The notes under the pieces: generated by a model
Told to the model about the DNA's origin: nothing
The model's input: the letters and a program-made list of their open reading frames with translations, nothing else
Databases searched by the model: none
Shown: piece by piece, positions 45,398-54,762 of the stretch
How positions within the stretch are numbered: the first letter of the stretch is position 1
Layout: every line of letters begins with the position of its first letter
Translations under genes and position numbers: made by a program
DNA from: Paracoccus sp. JM45
GTDB taxonomy: Bacteria; Pseudomonadota; Alphaproteobacteria; Rhodobacterales; Rhodobacteraceae
Direction: 5' to 3'
Assembly: GCF_003590715.1 (NCBI RefSeq)
Contig: NZ_QQVY01000008.1
Span: 62,001-126,000, forward strand
DNA: 64,000 nucleotides

Positions 45398-46573
45398 ATG
45401 ACGCGAACCCCCTTCATCCTGCGCAACAAATCGGTCCTGCCGGTTCTGGCTGTGCTGGCGGTCTTTACGCTGGCGGTCACCTTCCTCAGCCACGCCTATG
45501 GCAACGGGGCGATCCCGACATCAATGGTCAAGGTTCTGGGCAAGACGCTGTGTCTGGCGCTGGCCGCCGTCGCCATGGATCTGGTCTGGGGCTATCTGGG
45601 CATACTGTCACTGGGCCAGATGGCGTTCTTTGCCCTTGGCGGTTACATGATCGGCCAATGGCTGATGTATGCCCGCACGGAAGACATCGTCGCCGCATCG
45701 CTGGCGCAAAACCCCATCCCCCCCACCCCGCTGGAGCTGCAACAGGCCACCGCCAACCAGATTTTCGGCGTTGTCGGGTCGGCTGATCTGCCGACCACAT
45801 GGGCGTTTGCGCATTCCCTGCCGCTGCAACTGATGCTGGTCGTCGCCGTACCCGGTTTGTTGGCGCTGGTCTTTGGCTGGCTGGCCTTCCGTAGCCGCGT
45901 GAACGGCGTCTATCTGTCGATCCTGACGCAGGCGATGACGCTGGCACTGGCGCTGTGGCTGTTCCAGAACGACAGCGGCTTTCGCGGCAACAACGGGCTG
46001 TCGGGGCTGCAGAACCTGCCGGGACTGGAAGGGGTCGGTCAGGCCAAAGTCTCGGTCTGGTTCCTCTGGGCGTCGGCTGTCGCACTGGGGCTGTGCTATG
46101 TGCTGGCCGCCTGGATCGTCAGCGGCAAGTTCGGCAGCGTGATCCGCGCGATCCGCGACGATGAAACCCGTGTGCGCTTCCTTGGCTATCCGGTCGAGGG
46201 GTTCAAGCTGGTTGTCTTCACCCTTGCCGCCATGATCACCGCCATCGCGGGCGCGCTCTATTATCCGCAGGCGGGCATCATCAATCCGGCGGAGATGATG
46301 CCCATCGCATCCATCTATCTGGCGGTCTGGGTGGCGATCGGCGGTCGGGGTCGGCTCTATGGTGCGATCATCGGCGCGGTTGTCGTGTCGCTGCTGTCCA
46401 GCTGGTTCACCGGCGGGCGCGCACCCGACATCGCCCTGCCCGGCTATGTCATCAAATGGGTGGACTGGTGGCAGGTGGCACTGGGCCTGTCTTTCGTGCT
46501 GGTCACCCTGTTCGCCCCCAAGGGCATCGCAGGCATCTTCGACCTGATGCCCCGCAGAAAGGACAAGGCATGA
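45398..46573 (+). CDS. urtC: Urea ABC transporter permease UrtC
   Basis: Second permease subunit (LivM-like), 391 residues with about ten helices. AVAMDLVWGYLGILSLGQMAFFALGGYMIG near 50-80 and AIRDDETRVRFLGYPVEGFKL near 250 are typical, the latter being the coupling-helix region. It includes a longer loop around TPLELQQATANQIFG (about 110-125), usual in UrtC. Starts 3 bases after urtB, and its stop overlaps urtD. Confidence 0.95.
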   Translation: MTRTPFILRNKSVLPVLAVLAVFTLAVTFLSHAYGNGAIPTSMVKVLGKTLCLALAAVAMDLVWGYLGILSLGQMAFFALGGYMIGQWLMYARTEDIVAASLAQNPIPPTPLELQQATANQIFGVVGSADLPTTWAFAHSLPLQLMLVVAVPGLLALVFGWLAFRSRVNGVYLSILTQAMTLALALWLFQNDSGFRGNNGLSGLQNLPGLEGVGQAKVSVWFLWASAVALGLCYVLAAWIVSGKFGSVIRAIRDDETRVRFLGYPVEGFKLVVFTLAAMITAIAGALYYPQAGIINPAEMMPIASIYLAVWVAIGGRGRLYGAIIGAVVVSLLSSWFTGGRAPDIALPGYVIKWVDWWQVALGLSFVLVTLFAPKGIAGIFDLMPRRKDKA

Positions 46574-47310
46574 GCGCGCTTCTGGAAGTCAGCGGAGTTT
46601 CGGTCAGCTTTGACGGGTTCCGCGCCATCAACAACCTGTCCTTCAACATCGGCGAACGCGAATTGCGCGCGGTGATCGGCCCGAACGGGGCGGGCAAGAC
46701 GACCTTCATGGATATCGTCACCGGCAAGACCCGTCCCGACAAGGGTCAGGTGTTATGGGGCGAAACGTCGAAATCGCTGTTGAAGATGACTGAATCGCAG
46801 ATCGCCCGCACCGGAGTGGGCCGCAAATTCCAGCGCCCTACTGTCTTCGAGGATCAGACGGTCGAGGATAATCTGGTCATGGCGCTGAAGGCCAACCGCA
46901 ACCCCTTTGCGGTGCTGGCATGGCGCCCCGCCCCCGTCACCGGCGCCCGCGTCATCGAACTGGCCGCCGAGGTCGGCCTGTCCGACCACATCCACCGTCA
47001 GGCGGGTCAATTAAGCCACGGCCAGAAGCAGTGGCTGGAAATCGGCATGCTGCTGGCGCAGGAACCGCGCCTGCTGCTGGTCGATGAACCCGCTGCCGGC
47101 ATGACGCTGGCCGAACGCGAACTGACCACGGCGCTGCTGGTGCGGTTGGCACAGACCCGCGCGGTCGTCGTCGTCGAACATGACATGGATTTCGTGCGCC
47201 GCCTGAACTGCAAGGTGACCGTCCTGCATCAAGGCTCGGTTCTGGCCGAAGGGTCACTGGACCACGTGACCCGCAATCCCGACGTAATCGAAGTCTATCT
47301 GGGGCGATGA
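46570..47310 (+). CDS. urtD: Urea ABC transporter ATP-binding protein UrtD
   Basis: LivG-type ATPase, 246 residues. Walker A VIGPNGAGKTTF near 34-45, signature QLSHGQKQWLEIGMLLAQ near 145 (LSHGQ in place of LSGGQ, usual in UrtD), Walker B LLLVDEPAAGM near 170 and His in VEHDMDFV near 205. ATG 46570 overlaps the urtC stop (ATGA); the upstream open frame is not used. Confidence 0.95.
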   Translation: MSALLEVSGVSVSFDGFRAINNLSFNIGERELRAVIGPNGAGKTTFMDIVTGKTRPDKGQVLWGETSKSLLKMTESQIARTGVGRKFQRPTVFEDQTVEDNLVMALKANRNPFAVLAWRPAPVTGARVIELAAEVGLSDHIHRQAGQLSHGQKQWLEIGMLLAQEPRLLLVDEPAAGMTLAERELTTALLVRLAQTRAVVVVEHDMDFVRRLNCKVTVLHQGSVLAEGSLDHVTRNPDVIEVYLGR

Positions 47311-47311
47311 C

Positions 47312-48019
47312 ATGCTAAACGCAACGAAGCTGACCCTGCATTACGGTGGCAGCCAGATCCTGCACGGGATCGACCTGCAGGCGCGCCTTGGAACCGTCAC
47401 CTGCGTGATGGGCAATAACGGGGTGGGCAAGACATCCCTGATGAACCTGCTGGCCGGACGCCATCCGCGTTCGGGAGGGGAGATTACGGTTGATGGCAAA
47501 CCCCTTGGCCGCATCAACGCCCAGCAGATGGCGCGGCTGGGTGTCGGTTATGTTCCACAGGGCCGCGCTATCTTTCCGATGCTGACCGTGCAGGAAAACA
47601 TGGAGACCGGCTTTGCCTGCCTGCCCCGCGCCGAACGCCGCATCCCGCAGGAGATTTTCGACAGCTTCCCGGTTCTGGCCGAAATGTCGCATCGTCGCGG
47701 CGGTGACCTGTCGGGCGGGCAGCAGCAACAGCTGGCCATCGCCCGCGCCCTGATCACCAAGCCGCGCATCCTGCTGCTGGACGAACCGACCGAGGGCATC
47801 CAGCCCAATATCATCGCTCAGATCGGCCGCGTCATCGCTGCCCTGCGTGACAGGGGCGATATGGCCATCGTGCTGGTCGAACAGTTCTTCGACTTCGCTT
47901 GGGATCTGGGCGACGATTTTCTGGTGATGGAGCGTGGCCGCGCCGTCATGCAGGGCCCGAAAGCCGATCTGCGGCGCGAGGATCTGCATGCGCGGCTGGC
48001 AGGCCACGCCGCAGCCTAA
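47312..48019 (+). CDS. urtE: Urea ABC transporter ATP-binding protein UrtE
   Basis: LivF-type ATPase, 235 residues. Walker A VMGNNGVGKTSLMN near 31, signature DLSGGQQQQLAIARAL near 131, Walker B ILLLDEPTEGIQPN near 152 and VLVEQFFDFAWDL near 188, where the Gln-Phe-Phe-Asp run is characteristic of UrtE. Its stop codon overlaps that of convergent holC, leaving no room for an intergenic terminator. Confidence 0.95.
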   Translation: MLNATKLTLHYGGSQILHGIDLQARLGTVTCVMGNNGVGKTSLMNLLAGRHPRSGGEITVDGKPLGRINAQQMARLGVGYVPQGRAIFPMLTVQENMETGFACLPRAERRIPQEIFDSFPVLAEMSHRRGGDLSGGQQQQLAIARALITKPRILLLDEPTEGIQPNIIAQIGRVIAALRDRGDMAIVLVEQFFDFAWDLGDDFLVMERGRAVMQGPKADLRREDLHARLAGHAAA

Positions 48020-48465
48020 CGCTTGCGTTCCCAGCGGCCCGATTCCTCGGACCAATATTGCGCCTCGATGCCCGCGCCGGTCAGTTCGCGCCACTGATCG
48101 CGGGCGCGGGCCGTCGCGGTATCATCGCCGCCGTCGAAGATGATGCAGGCGCGGTCAAGGCGGGTCATTTCATCGGGCGTGACCGCCACACCGTCCAGCG
48201 CCATCAGGCAGGCCGGATCATTGCCCGCCTGTTGACCGGCCACCGTCAGCAGCACCGGCTGGCGCGCGTCATGCGGACCGCCCGCCATGCCATGCGGCAA
48301 GAAGCCGTCGCTTTGCCACAGATGGTGGTCCAGACGTTCAAGACGTTGCGCATCACCTGCACGCAATTCGACACGCCAGCCCGCCCCCATCGCCTTGCCC
48401 AGCAGCGCGGGCAGCAAATGTTCGGCGGGCGAGCGTGTCAGATGGTAAAACAGCGCGTTGCCCAT
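48016..48465 (-). CDS. holC: DNA polymerase III chi subunit
   Basis: 149-residue clamp-loader accessory subunit that links the replisome to SSB. ALFYHLTRSPAEHLLPALLGKAM at the N-terminus, DHHLWQSDGFLPHG near 47 and CIIFDGGDD near 105 are family hallmarks. Downstream of pepA on the same strand (60-base gap), a frequent pairing. The 3' end overlaps urtE by four bases. Confidence 0.93.
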   Translation of the reverse strand: MGNALFYHLTRSPAEHLLPALLGKAMGAGWRVELRAGDAQRLERLDHHLWQSDGFLPHGMAGGPHDARQPVLLTVAGQQAGNDPACLMALDGVAVTPDEMTRLDRACIIFDGGDDTATARARDQWRELTGAGIEAQYWSEESGRWERKR

Positions 48466-48525
48466 CGGATCACGCTGCCTTCCGCGACCGGCAGATGCCG
48501 GACGCGGTGATGATGTGGTTCGGGA

Positions 48526-49995
48526 TCACTTTGCTTCGAACTGGTCGCGGACCAGACGGTCCAGCGTCATCACGCCCCAACCTGTCGCACCCTTGGGTGC
48601 CAGATCGGTGGCCGAGGGCGGCAGCGCCACACCCGCGATATCCAGATGCGCCCAAGGCTGGCCCGGCTTGATGAAGCGTTGCAGGAACTGCGCCGCCGTG
48701 ATCGACCCTGCTGCGCGTCCGCCGGTGTTCTTTATATCGGCCAGACGCGATTTGATCAGATCGTCATAGGGCTTGCCCAGCGGCAGACGCCATGCGCCCT
48801 CGCCCTCGGCCTTCGCGGCTGTAAGGATTTGGTCGGCGAAGGTGTCGTCGTTGCAGAAGACGCCCGCATTGTCATGGCCCAGCGCGATGATGACCGCACC
48901 CGTCAGCGTTGCCAGATCGACAATGGCGCTGGGTTCGAACCGTTCCTGTGCGTACCATAGCACGTCGGCCAGAACCAAGCGGCCCTCGGCGTCGGTATTG
49001 ATCACCTCGATCGTGTCGCCCTTCATGGATTTCACGATATCACCGGGGCGCTGGGCCTTACCGTCGGGCATGTTTTCGACCAGTCCGACCAAACCGACGA
49101 CGTTCGCCTTGGCCCGACGCAGTGCCAGCGTCCGCATGACACCGGCGACGACGCCCGCGCCGCCCATATCCATAGTCATGTCTTCCATGCCCGCAGCGGG
49201 CTTGATGGAAATACCGCCGGTGTCGAACACCACGCCCTTACCGACCAATGCCAACGGCGCTTCATCGCCACCGCCATTCCAGCGCATGACGACAACCTTG
49301 GAAGGTGCCTCGCTGCCCTGACCAACGGCCAGCAGCGCGCGCATGCCCAAGGCTTCCAATTCGTCTTCTTCCAGAACCTCGACTTCCAGACCGATTTCTT
49401 CCATCGCCTGCAGGCGGTCGGCAAAATCGCTGGTGGTCAGGATGTTGGCGGGTTCGTTGACCAGATCGCGGGTAAAGAAGACACCCTCGGCCAAGGCGGC
49501 GGCGTCGGATGCAACCTTTGCCAGTTCCTCGGGCTTTTTGACAAGGAAGGTGACATGCGGGCGGGTGCCGTCGCCGTCCTGCTGATCGGTATGATAGACA
49601 GAAAAGTCATAGCTGCGCAGTGCAAGACCCAAGGCCACATCATTGGCCTGCGCATGACCGCCCGCCATGACCAGCGTATGCGACTTGCCCAGACGCGCAC
49701 CGATGGCGGCACCGGCAATCCGCGCTTCGGATTGGGTCGAACCATGCGGCAACATCACCAGCATCAGCGATTCTGCGGCCATGCCAGCCGGAAAGGCCAG
49801 TTCCAGAACCTGACCGGGCTTCAACGCCTGACCGGCTTTTGAATCCAGCGCACGGGTTGCGGCCTGACGTGTCGGGCGGGGCAGACCGCCGGGCAGACGG
49901 TCGGTTGCCGTCAGGATCAGGGCAACGCGGCCTTCGTGTTCTGCAAGCTTTTCGGGGGCGGTGTCGGTAAAGCTGATTTCAACTGGTTGGGTCAT
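48526..49995 (-). CDS. pepA: Leucyl aminopeptidase (M17)
   Basis: Dizinc/manganese exopeptidase of 489 residues, hexameric in the family. Catalytic domain has VGKGVVFDTGGISIKPAAGMEDMTMDM near 255-280 and the signature NTDAEGRLVLAD near 340. N-terminal domain about 1-165. ATG 49995 with AAGGAT upstream is preferred over a more distal start. Divergent from lptF across 112 bases, an arrangement conserved in many proteobacteria. Confidence 0.96.
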   Translation of the reverse strand: MTQPVEISFTDTAPEKLAEHEGRVALILTATDRLPGGLPRPTRQAATRALDSKAGQALKPGQVLELAFPAGMAAESLMLVMLPHGSTQSEARIAGAAIGARLGKSHTLVMAGGHAQANDVALGLALRSYDFSVYHTDQQDGDGTRPHVTFLVKKPEELAKVASDAAALAEGVFFTRDLVNEPANILTTSDFADRLQAMEEIGLEVEVLEEDELEALGMRALLAVGQGSEAPSKVVVMRWNGGGDEAPLALVGKGVVFDTGGISIKPAAGMEDMTMDMGGAGVVAGVMRTLALRRAKANVVGLVGLVENMPDGKAQRPGDIVKSMKGDTIEVINTDAEGRLVLADVLWYAQERFEPSAIVDLATLTGAVIIALGHDNAGVFCNDDTFADQILTAAKAEGEGAWRLPLGKPYDDLIKSRLADIKNTGGRAAGSITAAQFLQRFIKPGQPWAHLDIAGVALPPSATDLAPKGATGWGVMTLDRLVRDQFEAK

Positions 49996-50107
49996 CAAAA
50001 CATCCTTCACGTCTTGTTGCCTCTGAACCTAGACGCGCGCCCGCCTCTTTTCCAGAGCCGCCCTTACCGCTAAGCAGGAATGAACGTCACGCGCGAAAAG
50101 GCCACCC

Positions 50108-51229
50108 ATGCCCCGGATCGACAAATATGTCCTTGGTCTGATGCTGACATTGTTCGGCTTCTTTGCACTGGTGCTGGTGTCTGTCTATTGGATCAACCGC
50201 GCGGTCAGCCTGTTCGATGACCTGTTGAACGATGGACAAACCGCCCTTGTGGTGCTGGAATTTACGGCACTGACCCTGCCCTTGGTGATTTCGGTGGTCC
50301 TTCCGGTCGCGGCCTTTGCGGCCACGGCTTACGGCACCAACCGCCTGTCGGGCGAATCCGAACTGGTCGCCATGCAAGCGGCGGGCCTGTCGCCATGGCG
50401 GCTGGCGCGGCCTGTGCTGGTTTTCGGCCTGACCGTGGGGTTGATGGTCGCGGTGCTGGTGCACGGGCTGGTGCCAATGGCGCGCACCCGACTGGCGGAC
50501 CGTTCGGCGGAAATTGCCCAGAACGTGACCGCGCAATTCCTGCGACCCGGTTCGTTCCAATATCCCGCCGACGGGATCACGCTGTTTATCCGCGATGTTG
50601 CCTCGGACGGTCGCCTGCTGGATCTGTTCATCGAGGATGCGCGCAATCCCGACAGTCAGGTCATCTATACCGCACAAGAGGCTTTGGTCGTGCGCACAGA
50701 CACCGGCCCCGTGCTGGTCCTGCTGGACGGCATGGCCCAGAACCTGCGGGTGCGTGGCACCGGTCCCGAACTGTCGGTCACGCGGTTTACGGAATTCAGC
50801 TATGATGTCGGGGCGATGTTTGCCGGATCGGGCAGCAAGGGGCGTGATCTGCGTGATTACGGCACGCCGCGCCTGCTGAACCCCGACGAGGACCTGCTGT
50901 CCGCCACCAATGCCACCCCCGCCGCCGCAAGGCGAGAGGCGCATGAACGCATTGCCCAGCCCCTTTTGTCCCCGATTGCGGCTATGCTGGGCTTTGCGAC
51001 ACTGCTGATCGGCGGGTTTTCCCGTTTTGGCGTCTGGAAACAGGTCGGTTGGGCCATTCTGGGGCTGATCATGATCCAGTTTCTGTCGAATGCCGTCGCC
51101 AATCAGGTGGGCAAGAATGCCGATCTTTGGCCGCTGCTGTATCTGCCTGCGGTGGTCGGTACGCTGCTGTGCACCGGACTTTTATGGCTGGCTGCGCGAC
51201 CACGCGGGCCCAAAGGGGGTGCGGCATGA
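50108..51229 (+). CDS. lptF: LPS export ABC transporter permease LptF
   Basis: Inner-membrane half of the LptB2FG extractor that lifts LPS from the inner membrane. 373 residues: helices near 12-35, 55-80 and 100-125, a periplasmic beta-jellyroll (about 130-275), then three helices to about 365. DKYVLGLMLTLFGFFALVLVSVYWINR at the start and GESELVAMQAAGLSPWRL near 80 are typical. First of a six-gene unit; its stop overlaps lptG. Confidence 0.95.
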   Translation: MPRIDKYVLGLMLTLFGFFALVLVSVYWINRAVSLFDDLLNDGQTALVVLEFTALTLPLVISVVLPVAAFAATAYGTNRLSGESELVAMQAAGLSPWRLARPVLVFGLTVGLMVAVLVHGLVPMARTRLADRSAEIAQNVTAQFLRPGSFQYPADGITLFIRDVASDGRLLDLFIEDARNPDSQVIYTAQEALVVRTDTGPVLVLLDGMAQNLRVRGTGPELSVTRFTEFSYDVGAMFAGSGSKGRDLRDYGTPRLLNPDEDLLSATNATPAAARREAHERIAQPLLSPIAAMLGFATLLIGGFSRFGVWKQVGWAILGLIMIQFLSNAVANQVGKNADLWPLLYLPAVVGTLLCTGLLWLAARPRGPKGGAA

Positions 51230-52335
51230 TTCTGGCATTTTATGTCGCAAGGCGCTTTCTGCGCAGCTTCCTGATGGTCGCAGGGGTTTTCCTGCTGATC
51301 CTGTTCCTGATTGACATGATCGAGATGATTCGCCGCTTTTCCGACCGCGATATCGGCGTGACCGGTGCGGCCCGTCTGGCGGCGCTGAACATCGCCGACA
51401 GTTTCTATTCCATCCTGCCGCTGATCACGGTGCTGTCTGCCATCGCCATGTTCCTGAATCTTGCGCGCAGTTCGGAAATGGTGGCGATCCGCGCCTCGGG
51501 GCGGTCGGCATTGCGGGTGATTGGTGCGCCGGTCGTGGCGGCCCTGATGCTGGGGGCGCTGGCCGTCGGCTTGATCAACCCGCTGGTGGCGGCCACGGGG
51601 CAATCCTATGACGAGGCCGTGGCCCAGATCGACCGGCAGGGCCAGCAGACTGTCAGCGTCGGTGATAGCGCGGTCTGGTTGCGTCAGGCCATGCAGACGG
51701 ACGGAGAGGACAGCGGACAGATTGTCATCCGCGCCCGCCGCGCCAGCCCCGATGCCATCACCCTTTACGGTGCCAGCTTTCTGGTCTTTGGCGAAGACAG
51801 CGGCCCCATCCGCCGGATCGAGGCCCGAGAGGCGCATCTGGGCACAGGCGAATGGGAACTGACCGATGTCAGCGATTTTCCGCTGGACCAGCCCAACCCG
51901 CAAGCCGCAGTGACCCGCAGCGATACCATGCGGCTGGCGTCCGACCTGACCGCGCAAGGCATCCGCGACGGCTTTGGACGCCCCGAATCCGTGCCGGTCT
52001 GGCAGTTGCCCGCCTTTATTGCCGGACTGGAACGCGCGGGCTTTTCCGCTGCCCGTCACAGCGTCTGGTTCCAGATGGAACTGGCCCGCCCCTTCCTGAT
52101 GGCCGCTATGGTCATCATTGCCGCCGCCTTCACCATGCAGCATGTGCGTGGCAGAAATACCGGCGGCGCGGTCCTGATGGCCTTCGCCGCGGGGATAGGA
52201 CTGTTCTTTTTACGCAATCTGGCGCAAATTCTTGGTGACAACGGCCAGATAACACCGTCCATGGCCGCATGGACACCACCCCTGGTTGGCGCGCTGCTGG
52301 CCTTGGCGCTGATACTGAAACGGGAGGACGGATGA
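51226..52335 (+). CDS. lptG: LPS export ABC transporter permease LptG
   Basis: Partner permease of LptF, 369 residues with the same layout: three N-terminal helices, a periplasmic domain (about 130-270) and three C-terminal helices. ARSSEMVAIRASGRSALRV near 80 is the coupling-helix region. ATG 51226 overlaps the lptF stop (ATGA), and its own stop overlaps lptD. The ATPase gene lptB is not in the window. Confidence 0.95.
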   Translation: MILAFYVARRFLRSFLMVAGVFLLILFLIDMIEMIRRFSDRDIGVTGAARLAALNIADSFYSILPLITVLSAIAMFLNLARSSEMVAIRASGRSALRVIGAPVVAALMLGALAVGLINPLVAATGQSYDEAVAQIDRQGQQTVSVGDSAVWLRQAMQTDGEDSGQIVIRARRASPDAITLYGASFLVFGEDSGPIRRIEAREAHLGTGEWELTDVSDFPLDQPNPQAAVTRSDTMRLASDLTAQGIRDGFGRPESVPVWQLPAFIAGLERAGFSAARHSVWFQMELARPFLMAAMVIIAAAFTMQHVRGRNTGGAVLMAFAAGIGLFFLRNLAQILGDNGQITPSMAAWTPPLVGALLALALILKREDG

Positions 52336-54728
52336 CCCCGCGCATTCACGGACTAAGCCGGGCCGCCGCCCTGTCATTGCTGGGGGCCACCGCATTGGTC
52401 AGCCCTTCGGTTGCAGAAACATTGTTCGAAACCTCGGGCACCGGAACGGGCATGCCCGATATGTCGGACATGCTGGACCTGCCATCAGTCCCGCTGACGG
52501 CCACCAGCGGGATTTCGGCACTGGCCCCTTCGGCAGATGCGCTGACCAGCGATCCTGTCGGCGACGGGACGCCATCATCCGATGTTCCCACAGTGGCGGA
52601 CGCCGAAACCACGGTCACCATCGCAGGGGGCAACCAGAACCGCAGCGATGCAGCCGCAACCGTTCTGGCCGACAATGTGCTGGTCAAGGATGACCGGACG
52701 CTGATCGCCGCGGGTGGCGTTGTGGTCTGGTATCAGGGCACGCGGCTGGTCGCATCGCGCATCACTGTTGACGGAACATCCGGCGATCTGACCATCGAGG
52801 GTCCGATCCACCTGTCGCAACCGGGCAGCACGGCGGATGACTCGACCATTCTGATCGCCGATTCGGCGCAACTGGACCGCGAATTACAGGATGGCATCAT
52901 CAACGGTGCGCGTCTTGTGCTGAACCGCGAATTGCAGATGGCCGCCACGACACTGGAACGGCGCGATGATGGTCGCATCAGCGAATTGACCAATGTTGTT
53001 GCCTCGTCCTGTCAGGTTTGTGCGTCAAACCCGACGCCTTTGTGGGAAATCAGGGCCCGCAAGATCACCCATGACGCCGAGGCGCAGGAGATTACGTTCG
53101 ACCACCCCCAGCTGCGCGCCTTCGGTGTGCCGATCGCAGCGGCCCCCTTTACGCTGACCGCGCCCGATCCGACGGTCAAAAGGCGGTCGGGCTTTTTGTC
53201 GCCGGAATTCCGCACCACCTCCAGCTTGGGGTTCGGGGTGAAAATCCCCTATTTCAAGACCTTGGGCGACAGTGCCGATCTGACCGTCACGCCCTATCTG
53301 GCGGTGAATGAAACCACGACACTGGAATTGCGCTATCGTCAGGCCTTTACCAACGGGGCTGTCGAATGGAATGGCGCGATCACCCGTGATGACATCGAAT
53401 CCGATGAAACGCGCGGCTATTTCTTCGGCGCGGGGCAGTTCGATCTGCCGCGCGGTTATAAGCTGGGTGTGCAGATACAGGCCGCCACGGACCGCGCCTA
53501 TCTGCTGGATTATGACATCACCGATGCCGACAGATTATGGAGCGGCGTTTCACTGGAACGCGTCACCCGCGACAAGCTGTTCTGGGCAAGGGTCGGCAAT
53601 TACCAATCCTATCGCGATGACGAGGATGACGCGACATCCCCGTCACAGGTGGCCGATGTCTTGTGGCGTCGCCGCCTGACGCCTTCCGTAATCGGCGGCG
53701 AGGCGACGCTGGAATGGTCCGCCCATGCCCATCGCCGGTCCTCTGACGAGGATATCGTCGGACGCGATGTGGCCCGCGCCTCGATCGGGGTGGATTGGCG
53801 GCGCAGCGCGATCCTGCCCGGCGGGGTGATGGCCGCAGCCATTGCGGGGCTTGATGCCGATATCTACCGGATCGCGCAAGACAGCGAATATGATGACGTG
53901 GTGACACGGGTCGACCCGCAGATCGGCACGGAATTCCGCTGGCCCCTGTCGACAACCCGCAATGGTGCCACCCATATTGTCGAACCGATCCTGCAGCTGA
54001 TCTATTCCCCGAACCATCGTGGCGATGATGTCCCCAATGAGGACAGCCCCCTGATCGAACTGGATGAAGGCAATCTGTTCAGCGACGATCTGTTTTCGGG
54101 CTATGACGCACGCGAAACCGGTTTTCGCGCCAATCTGGGGACGACATGGACACGGATCGACCCCTCGGGCTGGTCGCTTGGGGTGACCGGAGGCCGAATT
54201 TTCCGTGCGCGGAACCAGACCCTGTTCGACGATGATTCGCTGGTGGGGGGATCGCGGTCGGACTGGCTGCTTTCGGTCAATTACGACAGCGGGAAAAATC
54301 TGGCGATCGCCAACAGGATGTTGTTCAACGACAGTTATAAGGTCTCTCGCGAAGAATTGCGCATGGGATGGTTGCGTGACGACCTGCAGGTGTCGGGTGG
54401 CTATCTTTGGATCGACAGCGAAAGCGACGAAAGCCGCGATGAGGATGTCAGCGAATTAAGCGCCACAATCGGCTGGCAGATCAAGGATGGCTGGTGGGGA
54501 ACGGCTGAAACCCGCTATGATTTCATCGCCGACAGCGCCCAGAAGGCCAGTCTGGAAGTCGCCTATACCAATGAATGCATTACCGTCGAAACCGAATTGT
54601 CACGCCGCTTTACCAGCTCTGATACGGTGAATGCGGAGACAAGTTTGGGTGTGTCGGTGACCCTAGCAGGCTTTGGGCAAACACAAGACAGTTCAGGCAC
54701 GGTGGCGCGGCGCAGCTGCATGCGCTAA
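52332..54728 (+). CDS. lptD: LPS-assembly outer-membrane protein LptD
   Basis: Outer-membrane translocon that inserts LPS into the outer leaflet. 798 residues: signal peptide (GLSRAAALSLLGATALVSPSVA), a Ser/Thr/Asp-rich linker, a periplasmic OstA beta-jellyroll (about 110-250), then a beta-barrel rich in alternating Tyr/Trp/Arg strands. Cys pairs for the essential disulfides are visible at SSCQVCASN near 232 and near the end (NECITVE, SCMR). GGAGGACGG precedes ATG 52332, which overlaps the lptG stop. Confidence 0.95.
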   Translation: MTPRIHGLSRAAALSLLGATALVSPSVAETLFETSGTGTGMPDMSDMLDLPSVPLTATSGISALAPSADALTSDPVGDGTPSSDVPTVADAETTVTIAGGNQNRSDAAATVLADNVLVKDDRTLIAAGGVVVWYQGTRLVASRITVDGTSGDLTIEGPIHLSQPGSTADDSTILIADSAQLDRELQDGIINGARLVLNRELQMAATTLERRDDGRISELTNVVASSCQVCASNPTPLWEIRARKITHDAEAQEITFDHPQLRAFGVPIAAAPFTLTAPDPTVKRRSGFLSPEFRTTSSLGFGVKIPYFKTLGDSADLTVTPYLAVNETTTLELRYRQAFTNGAVEWNGAITRDDIESDETRGYFFGAGQFDLPRGYKLGVQIQAATDRAYLLDYDITDADRLWSGVSLERVTRDKLFWARVGNYQSYRDDEDDATSPSQVADVLWRRRLTPSVIGGEATLEWSAHAHRRSSDEDIVGRDVARASIGVDWRRSAILPGGVMAAAIAGLDADIYRIAQDSEYDDVVTRVDPQIGTEFRWPLSTTRNGATHIVEPILQLIYSPNHRGDDVPNEDSPLIELDEGNLFSDDLFSGYDARETGFRANLGTTWTRIDPSGWSLGVTGGRIFRARNQTLFDDDSLVGGSRSDWLLSVNYDSGKNLAIANRMLFNDSYKVSREELRMGWLRDDLQVSGGYLWIDSESDESRDEDVSELSATIGWQIKDGWWGTAETRYDFIADSAQKASLEVAYTNECITVETELSRRFTSSDTVNAETSLGVSVTLAGFGQTQDSSGTVARRSCMR

Positions 54729-54762
54729 TCTGCACGACAAGAACCAAGATTGAGGGCAGCAG

